This document shows positions 10,136 through 21,238 of a stretch of 61,409 nt of DNA, piece after piece. Positions within the stretch are counted from its first letter, which is position 1, and every line of letters starts with the position of its first letter. Made by a program: the position numbers and the translations under genes. Source of the DNA: Zoopage sp. CT-All (taxonomy: Eukaryota; Zoopagomycota; Zoopagomycetes; Zoopagales; Zoopagaceae); NCBI GenBank assembly GCA_004114245.1, contig QZWS01000002.1, positions 1 through 61,409 on the forward strand. The letters are read 5' to 3'. Under the pieces are notes generated by a model. It searched no databases, had not been told where the DNA came from, and saw only the letters and a list, made by a program, of their open reading frames with translations.

Positions 10136-13100
10136 ATGGATCGTCGTGCCGCGCCACCGCTTGTGGCGTTGAACATGGAGGCGGTGAACGATGCCGGCGT
10201 GCATCCCGACCGCGCGCAGCCCGACCGCGCTCAGGCCCGCTCGTCGCGCCATTCCACACCGGGTGCCGCCGCCTCCCAAAACGACCCTACCTCGCCCCCG
10301 TCGTCATCGAAATATTCAAGCACTGGTCTGAGCCTCTCTCTGAACGTCTCCGATTCCCAAGCCGTTAGAAGGCCACCGCTGTCGGCTATTTCCGTCGCAA
10401 GCAGTGAGTCACATGCGGCGCCCGCGCCCTCGAACACAGAGCCCTGGACTCGTGGGGATGGGCATGGCATCGCACAGGTGCTGGCTGCTTTCCCAACTGC
10501 GTTAAAGGATTTCGCAGTAGGAGCAAGCATCCCTGGAGAATCCAGCGCGCTGTCCACACAATCCTCCACCCTCACATCGCCAGTGGTCGCGGCTGCGCAC
10601 CATCTGACGTCGAAATCATCATCGCCCCACATTCTGCCGCGGATGCGCTCAGCGACCACGAGCATCCATCTGAGCACCACTCCTTCCTTCCCAGGCACGC
10701 CGGCCCCCTCGCACAGCCACTCGCTGATGGGCCGGACCGACGTTGTGGATGAAGACGAAGAGCCGCGCTTAGACATATTCCTGGCCGTGTTGAAGGGCTC
10801 CCTGGATCGCATCGCACGCGAGCGCCAGTGTTCCGTCTTGACAAGCGACGACACCGCCAAATCCCGTCACCAGTCCACCGCCGTGCTCCACTACCAGCAC
10901 CACCAAGTTGCCTCGTTGGAGCAGCAACGCAGGCGCCGGAATCGTGCAAAGAGCATGGGCGCCTCCATCAATACCGTGTCGTCCTCGGCGTTCACCACCT
11001 CGGGCGGTGCGGACGAGTTTGGCGGGTACACGGAAGACGATGAAGCATCAGAGAATTTCATGCGTGGCTTTGGCAGTGGCCCAGACGTGCTGACCGTGGA
11101 CGACGAAGGCGGGGATGATGAGGATACGCACACGCATCTCACCGTGGAGCAGCGTCGACATCGGTACCGCCAGGACTCAACCTCGTCCGCTCGCCTTTCG
11201 ACCTCCACCAACCATTCTGGCGGGGCCGGAAATCACTTTTACACGTCCTCAGTCTTCTCCGGCATTCCGCCTCGCTCAAACCGCACCTCTGACGAGCGGC
11301 CGCAGCATTCTCGCTCCAATTCTCGCATACCAGCGTTGCCCACGCCTGCTCCGCCGCCCTCGTATATGCCCATATCCACGCGCCATCGCCACAACGGCTC
11401 TGTCGCTTCGCTCTCGCCCTCGGCACATTGGCAGCGCCCGGACTCCATCAGCTCCAACACAAGCGGTGGTGGGGGCGCTGGGCCCTTTCTGAGCCCAAAC
11501 GACGATCCCGATTCGCGGCGTTCGTCATGGCATCGGCATATAAGTAGTCCCTCGTCCGGCGGCGGACCTAGTCGCGACGAACAGGGATACTACTGGGCCC
11601 GGCCGGCGCCTGCTAGTGCAGCTCCCTTCTCCTACTATCCACAACCACCTCCTCACCCGCCTCCGCCGCAGGCACTGCATCCCCCGCCCATGGTGCTGGT
11701 CCGTACGCGTTCGTCGCACAGCTCCAGTGGTGCTCCGTCCTTTGAGGATATTCCTTCCACGCGGAATGAGGCAAGCGCTGCTCAGCATGGCAAGCGCAAG
11801 CCTTACCTCAATGCCTCCTCCGCACCGCCCTCGACCGTCTTCAATGCTGATGCCGCACCGTCTCGTTCCGTTGCATCGCTCGCTTCAAGCACGCGCCCCT
11901 CCATCCCCGTGCTCGTTCCGTTGCCAAAAGGATTGACGGATTTCTACCGCCCGGGCGCTCCGCCCTCGTTTGATCCGCCACTGCATTCGAATGTGCTTGT
12001 GGCTGACGTCCTGCCCATGGCTACGCATTCTGGCCGTCTGACTACTCGCTACTTTACGCGCGGTGTGTTTGGTGCTCGCCAGGTCTGGAAGTCCAGGTTC
12101 TTTGTCCTTGTTGGCCACACCCTCTACCGGTACGGCACACACTCGTCCCGGCTCCATGATAGCTGACGCTTCCGATAGATTTAAGACGGACGATCCGAAC
12201 TCGCAGGTTTTGGACATGATGAAGCTTACCCCGCTCTCCGTTGCGTTTGTCAGCGACGACTATCCCGGAAAGCAGTGGTGCCTTGAGATTCGCGGAGCCT
12301 GTAGCTCGACGATCAACAATAATACGTCTGCCCCGCCGTCCATCAGTGGGAATCGCTCCGGCAGCGACTTGACTGGAGTTTCCCGCCCCAGTTCGCATCG
12401 CTCCAGCGCCTCGACGCAATTGTCTGCGTTTTCTTCCGTCGCCACGCTGGCTTCGACCTCGTCTCCAACAGTCGCCCCTTCTGTAACGATCATTTGGGAA
12501 CAGGGACGCTGGTATGCGGATGCGCCAGACGGCGAATCGCTCAAGATATGGCTCAACGCGCTTAAAAGTGCTATTATTCGTGCATCCTACGCCAATCGTG
12601 CCCTGCCACCCTCGCCAAAGTTTAGTCCAACCATCGCCAATGGGTCTATATCCGACCTGTCTCTTCGAAGAGGAGACACGCCTCGAAACAGTGTCCGCCG
12701 TGGACTGGCAGGCGGCGTGCCACCATCGTACCATACTGCCACGAACACTCCTCCGCTCCCGCCGCAGGCTGCTCCGCCGGCGTATGCGTCTGGCGATGTC
12801 GCACAACCCTCGCCGGTGCCGCTTGCCGATAGAGCGTATAGAAGGCAGAGCGAGCGCGTGCAAGGCGCTGCTGCGAACAAGCTATTGGTGGATACATCGT
12901 CAAATCCCGCGAGAGGCTCGCCCCACAGCATGGTCACTGCATTGGAGCGGCAGCAAACTGCCTCATGGATGTCTCCAGGTTCCGTCAATTCAGATGACGG
13001 GCGTCACCTAGCGATGAGGGCTGATCCCAATGGCTCTTCCTTGTCGGTCAGCTCATTGACTCAGCCAGAAACCGCAGCGAGCAGCGCTCATTCGCCGCTG

Positions 13101-13739
13101 CGCACTCCCGTGTCGGCCGACGATTGCTACGACGGCGTCCGCGTGGTCACAATGTCGGCGGCGTACATGGGCCAAGCAAATGATGGAATTAAACGGGTGC
13201 CGATCCCACAGCCCAGCCAGCGTCACTCCGACATCCCTCGGGGAGCCAGTCGGGAAGATGCCAGATGGGATTCGACGCCAGACCAAATCGACGACGCCGG
13301 GTTTAGCAGCAGTGGAGGGCAGGTTCTCAAGCGGCGTATAAATCGAGCGCGTGCGGTGTCAGCGTCGATTAGCTCATCAGCCGTGCAAACACCGCCATCG
13401 CTCGGACTTGTGTCAACAATGTTTTCGTCTGGGCTCGGCCACGGGCCCCAAGTACAGCAGGTGATATCCCCAACAAGTGCTGAAGGAAAGACACCGAAAT
13501 TTCTATCCATGTTCACGCGAAGCGTAAAGGCGTCGAGGCCTAGCTCAATTGAATCGACGCCGTCGGGCGGAGTTTCCAGGTCGGAGCCCTCTTCGCCAGC
13601 CTCTTCGTCAGGGCCATCGATGCTGAATGGCCGGCGACCAAGCGCTGCTGTGCTTGCGGCTGGACTTTCGCCAGTGATGGAGGCACGCGCGGAGGAGCTG
13701 GATGCTCCGGTTTCCAATGGTAGTCGGCGACGGGTATAG
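10136..13739 (+). CDS. PH-domain protein with long disordered arms (1184 aa, 2 exons)
   Basis: One 49-nt intron (12130-12178, with a CTGAC branch site) interrupts the gene and splits the PH domain. The domain starts at QVWKSRFFVLVGHTLYR and ends at SLKIWLNALKSAI, with a Ser-rich insertion between strands. Pleckstrin-homology domains bind phosphoinositides or proteins at membranes. About 640 residues before it and 330 after it are Ser/Pro/His-rich and probably disordered, with many potential phosphorylation sites. No second catalytic domain is visible, so a scaffold or cortical adaptor role is inferred. The ATG at 10136 follows a pyrimidine-rich leader. The gene ends 134 bp from the convergent AROM stop. 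Confidence 0.8.
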
Positions 13740-13873
13740 TCGGCATATTTTCCGAGTTTGTAAATATCTGTTTATTCACTTCGGCACTCTATAATCTGGC
13801 TGCCATGCTCACTGGTGGGCAACTGCACGTGTAAAACTATTTGATGTTCAATTGAGCCATCTGCGGTAGAGTG

Positions 13874-16800
13874 CTAGTCTACAGCAAGGTGCAATGCTGT
13901 CAGCATATCAGTTCGATGAGCGAGGACCCTCACCCAATTAAACATCGACGATGTTCGAACAGCCGAGGCCATGACCATTCGCGGCGCTTGGAACCCAGTC
14001 CAGCGCTGGAACTGCTCCAGACCTTGTTCAATGAGAACATCTTCGCCGTACCCAACTTTCCACCCCACCGCTTCGGCCTGCAGCACCACGAGCGTCTCTT
14101 TGGGGCGATAAGCCAGCTCCACGAGCACACCTGGTCGCTCCGACGTCATGGAACCTGGTGGCAAGACAATATTAGCGCTAGCAGGCACCGTCGAGATGAT
14201 CAAATCGAAAGCGGGAGCACTCGCCAATGCCTCAGCTAGTGTGCCGGTGAGGATACGTGCAAAGACTTTGGACATGTCTTTCAGCATATTCAACGCTTTG
14301 CTTTCTGTCCGATTCCAGACCAGGATTTCCGTCGCTCCCAAGTGCTGCGCTGCATACACAGCAGCCCGCGCGGTTCCGCCTGCACCGATCACCAACACAG
14401 TCTTTGGCACAGATGTCTCCAACAGACGCTCCGCTGTGCGAGCTATTCCGATCCAATCAGTGTTGTCGCCGACGAGTGTCCGGCATCCCGAAGATGGGTC
14501 GTCCTTCACGATCACCGTATTCACCGCGCCGATGGCTCGTGCCGACGGCGTTACCTCGTCCATGAGAGGAACGATATCTATCTTGCACGGTATAGTAACT
14601 GAGGCTCCACCGAATGCACTATTCGATCGCATAAAGTCTCCCAGAGTATTGACTGCAGACGTCTCGCGAAGAGCATACGTATGCGGCAATCCAAGAGCAA
14701 TAAATCCAGCATTATGCATGGACGGCGAAGGCGATTGCCGGATAGGAGTGCCAAACAAAAAGAATTGCTTGGCCGGAAGCATACCGATGAGGTGTCGAGC
14801 ACGACGGATATCCACCAAGCTCATCTGTCCCGGAGCTGCCGCCTTGGGTAGTTTTTCATGAGTAACAGGGGTGAAAACTTGGTTAAACACGCGAGATAGA
14901 CGACCGAGCTCGCCCATATTGATGGCTATAAACGGTTTCGCGGAACAAACGTCCTTAACAAACTGTCTCAAATGCAGGTTGTCGTCGATCGTGGCAGCAT
15001 ACGATACGATCTTGACAATATCGCCGATCCTCGAGGCGTCCTGGAACCGACTTCGCATCTCGTCACTGCCCCAAGGAACAGACGCCTTGGGATCGTGCCA
15101 TGATGCGATGATTTGAGAATTGCCATGATTTGCGAGCAATTTTTGCGTCAGTGCAAGGTCCCGCTCAAGTTCGACGTCGATATATTCGCATCCCCACCGA
15201 ACAGCATGCGCAAGCAGACCAAAAAGCTTGGCATCGTGGCCGTCCGGGAAATTGCCACCTTGGGAACTGGTTCGCACTGTGAATATAATGGGTAGATTCG
15301 TATGGTGACGAAGCAGGCGAAGTTGATCCCGCACAAAGATCACAAATTGATCCCCAGTCCGATCTACATCGTTTCTTCCAAGGAGGTCAACACGGAGCTC
15401 GACCGCGTGAAGGCCCTGCAACATACTAGGCAGGTATCCCAACATAAATGAGAACTTTAGATCGGGATAAGTGAGTGATAGGAATGCCGTGTGTCCTTCC
15501 ATCAGTAGGTGGTTCGGAACTTGATTGCAATCTATGCACGTAATGTAACGGAAAAAACGCAAGGCTTCGCGCTGCCAGTCCGTCCTCTCCATAACAGCGA
15601 ACTCGTAGCTGCTGCATTCGTGGTACCAGGGTTTGCGGCGCTCCCAGACACTGGTGATAGATTCACCCCAACCAGGGCGTGATGGGCCTTCTCCGACTGA
15701 CGCGATGATGGCTGATAGGTCTCTCTGGACATGGACAACTACACCAGGCCACGACCGGAGAAGTCGTCGCGCATCCTCAGTCTCTATGATTCCACCACCG
15801 CAAGCAATCACAAATCCTGTTGGTCGCTGCTTCAGCTGTTCCTCAAGCATGGACAACTCGACTGCACGGAAAGCGTTCCAGTCATGCTCGCTTACATACT
15901 CAGAAATCGAGCATTCCTTTTGGGCCACGAATTCTTCGTCGAGATCGACAAATCCATAGCCAAGAGCCTGGGCTGCGTACCGACCGAGCGTTGTCTTCCC
16001 TGCGCCCCTCATGCCAATGAGAATAATAGTTTCACTGAATGCAGCGGGAGACGGCACAAGCTTGACGTCGAATCCTTGAATTCGCCCACCAAGCAGCCTT
16101 TCGTAGTCATCCCACCAATTCGGCCATGTTTTCTCGACACACTTGCGCTCTAACAAAACAGTACCCTCTTTACTTTGGACGATGGATGCTAGCACGGTAA
16201 AGCTCATGGCCACTCGATGGTCGTCATAACAGTGAACACCGCCAGCAGGCACAGTAAGTTTGGTGATTGGCAAGGCGATGACATGAATGCCATCCGGATG
16301 CTCTTGTGATTCCACGCCGAAACGAGCGAGCTCGTCATGCATTGCACGAATGCGGTCGCACTCTTTCACGCGCTGATTGGCGATACCGCGAATACGAGTG
16401 ACCTTGTCTTGACCACCGTTGGCGACTGCGGCAAGGACAGAGGCCGTGAGGAAGGCGTCTGTCATGGGCTCCATGTCGATATCTTGCAGCGCACGAAGCT
16501 GGCCGACTGGAGGACCAGAAACAGTGGTTTCGTTCTCAGTTTGCACAACCGTACATCCCATCGGGCGCAATACGTCGACGGCAAACCGAGCATCTCCTTG
16601 AAGAGAGGCGCTTCCAATTCTAGGAACAGTGACCGTGGTGCCAGTGATAGCGGCCATAGCTAGGGGATAGGTCGCAGAGCTAGCATCGCTCTCTATGCCA
16701 TACTCGCTTGGGCTGGTGTAGGTTGCTCGCTGGATGCGGTAGACGTTTTCTTCGACAATCTCCACCTTTGCTCCGAATTCACGCATCATTGCAAGCGTCA

Positions 16801-18705
16801 TGTCGATGTAGAGCTGGGAAATGACCTTTCCGCCAGTGAGATCGATAACAACGTCGTCCTGAGCATAGGGCGCACAGAGGAGCAGTGCAGAAACGTACTG
16901 CGATGAGACGGATGCAGCAAGCTTGATATGACCCCCGGCAAGGCCACCGCCTTGCATTGAAAGCGGAAGACAGCCATCGGACTCGAGATAGTCAATAGCT
17001 TGCCCATTGGTACGAAGTGCCTCCACTAGTGGCGCAATCGGACGCTGCTTCATTCGGGCATTGCCAGTGAGAACTGTCGCCTGACCATCGCCAGGGACAA
17101 GGGTAGCGACTGCAGTGAGGAAGCGGGCGGCCGTGCCAGCATTTCCAAGAAACACTTCCGCAGAGGGCTTGGCGAGATGCTGACCGCCGCTGCCCTGGAC
17201 CACTAGCACCTTGCCGTCCTCTTCCCAGGTGTAGGTGCACGCCTTCATTTGTTTCAGCGCCTGCAGCATGACGCGCGTGTCGTCTGAGTGTAGCAGGCCT
17301 CGAAGGCGGCAAGTACCGTTGCCGAGGGCAGCTAGCACAAGCGCACGGTTAGAAACGGACTTTGATCCAGGCACCTCGACAACACGAGCAGATACGTCCG
17401 CGGCAGTCCCAACCAGCGGATAGGAATAGACACGGACGCCGCGGGAAAGGACCTTTTCGATGTCTTCGTCCCGTACAACGCTCGCGCGTTCTTCGACACA
17501 CGCGCCAATGCGCTTGAGCAAGACCACCTTTTTAGTAAGACCAATATTTTTCTTGTCAATGCGCATCCGGTCCATGATGGTATCGACGGTGCACTTGGCC
17601 ACACGCTTGAATCCGCACCGCTGCCGAATTTCGGCATCATCGAGGGAGATCGGGAGGTTGTAGGCGCGCAGACACCGCTCCAGCCGACCGACGTTGCTTT
17701 GATCGAGATGGCCAAGCAGACGGGCTAGCTCCGCCTCACGCATCATACCGATGGACACACACTCGCCATGGAGGACATCAGGCGAGAGCTCTGCTTCATA
17801 GGCGTGGCCGATTGAGTGACCGAAATTCAGCAGGCCACGGAGACCAGACTCGCGCTCATCACTGGTCACGACATGCGCTTTGACACGAATGGCGGAGAGT
17901 ACGGTGGCCATGAGGAATGTCTGGCCTGGGCTTCGCGTTTCCTCGACCATGCCTTTCAATTGCATCAGCACTATCGGTCAAGAGGGAAGTGCCCACCAGG
18001 ATGAGCAACAGTGGTGTCTGAATCTGCGCCCCGAACTGCGGCCTGGATTTCCTCTGCGGCCACCTCGAGCACCTCAAACGCCTCGGCATCCCAGATGGCC
18101 GCAGTCTTTACCACCTCGGCCATCCCATTGCGAAACTCGCGTTCCGGCAGCGTCCTCAGGTACCACAGATCAACGTATATTTTGTGCGGCTGCCAGAACG
18201 CGCCGATCAGATTCTTGCCGTGCTGAGTATCAATCGCCGTCTTGCCGCCAAGCGACGAATCAACCATGGCGAGCAGGGTAGTCGGGATCTGCACGAAGCG
18301 AATCCCGCGCATAAAGGTCGCAGCGACAAACCCGGCGAGATCGCCGACAACGCCGCCGCCGAGCGCGACCACCGCCGTGTCGCGCGTGCATTGGCTCGCC
18401 AGCATCATGTCTTCAATCTCGGCCTTGACGACCCTTGATTTGCTGCCCTCGCCCGCCTTGACGACAAACCTGAGCAACCGCGTCACTGCCTTTGGCTCCT
18501 TCGCCGCGTCGTGGTCGATGCTGCGGCGGAGGGCAGCCATGAGCGGCTCGAGATGCAGCCGCGCGACATTCTCGTCGGTGATGATGAGATACGCCGAGGC
18601 CTTTAGGCTGGCGAGATCGGCCGCGATGTAGTCGGTAAGGTGAAAGCCGACGCGGATGGCGTCCGTGTGCAGGATCGGGACGGCGGTGACGTCGGGCGGC
18701 GGCAT
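13874..18705 (-). CDS. ARO1: Pentafunctional AROM polypeptide (1595 aa, 2 exons)
   Basis: This carries out steps two to six of the shikimate pathway in the cytosol, ending with EPSP for chorismate synthase. Domain order is the fungal one. 3-dehydroquinate synthase (about 1-385) has [13 protein letters not shown] and [16 protein letters not shown] synthase (about 415-870) has [10 protein letters not shown] near 431 and [10 protein letters not shown]. Shikimate kinase has its Walker [10 protein letters not shown] near 883. The type I dehydroquinase region includes VELRVDLL and a likely Schiff-base lysine in VKIVSYA. Shikimate dehydrogenase has [10 protein letters not shown] single 44-nt intron lies at 17953-17996. 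I start at the ATG at 18705 because it directly precedes the DHQS domain and gives the usual family length; the frame is open to an upstream ATG at 18858. The last ~25 residues extend past the usual C-terminus. Confidence 0.96.
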
Positions 18706-19079
18706 GTGGGGGCTGCGATGGTGGGCTGCGATGGCGGGAAAATGGGCAGAGATGGCAGCCGGAATCTCCCACAGACTAGACAGCCAGTCGGGGGCCCCGA
18801 GAAGTGCGCATTTATTGTGGAATACTGGATCTCCTCTCACTCGAGTAGCGGATCCCAACTGGAGGTGGAGGCCTGCGTCTTACAGCGAGGAGGGCAGATC
18901 GGGTGGTCAACGGATAGTGCCACGTCATCGCGGATTGGAAGGGGACGCTGATATGCGTCATATGCAGACCTCCTTCCCTCCGGGTTTGAAGATCAAATCA
19001 GCAAATAAGGAGTCCTGGCCATGCGTGACATCGCGACGTGGTCTGCCGGCTGAGCGGGAATTTTGCCTCATTTGGCGCC
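18706..19079. other. Divergent promoter region between AROM and SAM50
   Basis: This 374-bp spacer holds the upstream regions of two divergent genes. The AROM side remains open in frame to 18858. I recognise no Gcn4-type TGACTC site or other defined motif. Confidence 0.5.
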
Positions 19080-20525
19080 ATGTCCGATGCCGCCCACGAT
19101 CTCCACGCGCGACTGGCCGCATCCCTCTCCGAACGTGTCGCGCTGCACGCCACTCTAATTACGGGCACGCATGGCAGCGCCGAGGACCGCGCCGCGGGAA
19201 TCTACACCCGCCGGTCGTTCTTGCGACGCATCCTCGCCGATGTGCGCGCGTTCAACACGCTCCCAGAAGAGGAGCGCACGCTGGCGGGGCTGATTGAGCA
19301 CGTGTATCGCGCCACGGACAGGCTGGAGCGGTTTGAGACGCTCTATGGGGTGGAGGTTGGGCTCGACAGCGTGCATGGGACGACAGCTGCTTTGGGCGAG
19401 GCCGTTCCGGTGAACATCACCCTCGCGCTGCATGAGCGCCCACGACTGCGGATAAAGACGGGCGTGGGGTATGAGCGTGTGAGTGGGCAGATGCTCGGCG
19501 GGGTGGGCGACATGACGGCGTCTCTCGCCAATGCATTCGGAGGCGCCGAGCGACTCTCCTTCTCCTACTGGCGCGACCTGCGCACCCTCGCGGGAATGAA
19601 CATGACTGCCACGGCGCCGGTGGCAGCGAATCCCAACCGATGGGTCGAGGCCTCCGTGTTCCGGTACAACAAGGATTGGAAGCCGGCGGTGGCATTGGAT
19701 GAGCTGGTGAATGGCGCGAGCGTCAAGTATCGGCATCTGTGGGATGCGTGGGGTGTGACCGAGGTGTTTGGAGAGGCTGTGCATCGCCGCGCACATCGCT
19801 TAAATGGGGGCGTTGGACCGAGGATTCGAATGACCACGGGCGGGGATTCGCTCAAGACGAGCATTGGGTGGTCGCACACCATCGACGCGTTGGACGACGG
19901 GGTGCTGCCAACACATGGTGGAATGGTGCGCGTGAGACAAGAGGTTGCAACGCCTTTATTGGGTGGATCGGTGGGATGGGTGCGGAACGAGATGGAAGCA
20001 CGGCTAGCGAGGCGGATTGGCAATGACGCCTCGCTGTGGAGTCTTGGTGGGTCCCTCCGCGTCGGGTACTTGCACCCGTTTGGCAGGGATGCCACGACGC
20101 CAGCGATTCCGGTGACAGATAAGTTCTTCCTTGGCGGTCCGACCTCGGTGCGCGGGTTCCGACAGCATGGCCAGGGTCCGCATGAGAATGGATATGCGCT
20201 GGGCGGCGATATATGTGTCGCGGGCGGCGTGTCGCTGCTGACTCCGCTACCATACTTCACCACGCCTGACCTACGCGGCCATGTGTTTGTAAACGGCGGG
20301 GTACTCGGCAATGTGATGAAGGGCGAGGGCCACACGACGGACGGGGTGCCTGCGGCAATGGGGCGGCTGCTGCGCACCCCAAGCGTGTCGATGGGCATTG
20401 GGCTTGCGTATCGATTTGCGGGATCCGCGCGGGTCGAAGTGAGCCTGTGCGTGCCAATATCACTGCGGCGCGGCGAGGCCGCCACCCGCGGCGTGCAGGT
20501 TGGCGTCGGCCTGGAATTCATATAA
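19080..20525 (+). CDS. SAM50: SAM50/Tob55 outer-membrane assembly protein (481 aa)
   Basis: This is the core beta-barrel of the mitochondrial SAM complex, which folds barrel proteins into the outer membrane; it is the eukaryotic member of the Omp85/BamA family. The N-terminal ~110 residues would form the single POTRA domain. The remainder is a 16-strand barrel with repeated amphipathic Gly-rich strands. The conserved loop motif FFLGGPTSVRGFRQHG, with the VRGF core, is present. The protein ends in a beta-signal-like strand (VQVGVGLEFI). The length matches yeast Sam50. It is intronless. The ATG at 19080 precedes the POTRA region; an in-frame ATG at 19038 is less likely. NDK follows 99 bp downstream on the same strand. 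Confidence 0.9.
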   Translation: MSDAAHDLHARLAASLSERVALHATLITGTHGSAEDRAAGIYTRRSFLRRILADVRAFNTLPEEERTLAGLIEHVYRATDRLERFETLYGVEVGLDSVHGTTAALGEAVPVNITLALHERPRLRIKTGVGYERVSGQMLGGVGDMTASLANAFGGAERLSFSYWRDLRTLAGMNMTATAPVAANPNRWVEASVFRYNKDWKPAVALDELVNGASVKYRHLWDAWGVTEVFGEAVHRRAHRLNGGVGPRIRMTTGGDSLKTSIGWSHTIDALDDGVLPTHGGMVRVRQEVATPLLGGSVGWVRNEMEARLARRIGNDASLWSLGGSLRVGYLHPFGRDATTPAIPVTDKFFLGGPTSVRGFRQHGQGPHENGYALGGDICVAGGVSLLTPLPYFTTPDLRGHVFVNGGVLGNVMKGEGHTTDGVPAAMGRLLRTPSVSMGIGLAYRFAGSARVEVSLCVPISLRRGEAATRGVQVGVGLEFI

Positions 20526-20624
20526 AGTGGGAATGACCAGGGATGTCCCAGTCACTTTTCTCGCTGTTGCCGCCGTTCTTCAACTCACGCACCACAACTT
20601 TAGCCCACAACCCACGCCTTTAAC

Positions 20625-21071
20625 ATGGAACGCACTTACATCATGGTCAAGCCGGACGGCGTCCAGCGCGGTCTCGTCGGCGACATCATCTCCCGCTTTG
20701 AGCGCCGCGGGTACAAGCTGCTCGCACTCCAGCTCCTCACCCCCACCAAGGCCCATCTCGAGGCGCACTACGCCGACCTCGCCTCCAAGTCCTTCTTCCC
20801 GGGCCTCATCCAGTACATGCTCTCGGGGCCGGTGGTCGGCATGGTGTGGTCGGGCAAGAATGTGGTGCTGACTGGCCGCAAGATGCTCGGCGAGACCAAC
20901 CCGCTGGCGTCGGCGCCCGGCACCATCCGCGGTGACTGGTGCATCGATGTCGGACGCAACCTGTGCCATGGCAGCGACAGCGTGGCGAGCGCCGAGAATG
21001 AGATTGCGCTGTGGTTCCCTACCGGTGTGGCGGCGTACGAGAACCCGCTGCACAAGCTGGTGTACGAGTGA
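20625..21071 (+). CDS. Nucleoside diphosphate kinase (148 aa)
   Basis: Transfers the gamma phosphate of ATP to other nucleoside diphosphates through a phosphohistidine. The protein starts with [18 protein letters not shown] and carries the active-site segment NLCHGSDS with the catalytic histidine at residue 115. It also has the Kpn-loop region and the [13 protein letters not shown] segment. The length is that of the cytosolic eukaryotic enzyme. No presequence and no intron are present. It is equivalent to yeast YNK1. Confidence 0.97.
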   Translation: MERTYIMVKPDGVQRGLVGDIISRFERRGYKLLALQLLTPTKAHLEAHYADLASKSFFPGLIQYMLSGPVVGMVWSGKNVVLTGRKMLGETNPLASAPGTIRGDWCIDVGRNLCHGSDSVASAENEIALWFPTGVAAYENPLHKLVYE

Positions 21072-21238
21072 TTGTGTACGAGTGACTGTGCACGATGCGA
21101 TGCGATGCAATGCAGGTGTTGAGGTGTCAGCTGGTCTCAATGCGCCAGGGTGGAATCGAATCAGCCATGTGCAGATGCCATCCCTGGTCGATCGCTGTGA
21201 CGGCTCTTACACGTGCGCCTCTTGCAGCCGCATCAGCA

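Noticed and set aside
12054-12863. 269-codon minus-strand frame
   Set aside because: Overlaps the PH-domain region of the plus-strand gene and is Arg-rich antisense translation.
19565-20521. 318-codon frame on the minus strand
   Set aside because: Antisense of SAM50; Pro/Arg/Ser-rich translation with no family features.
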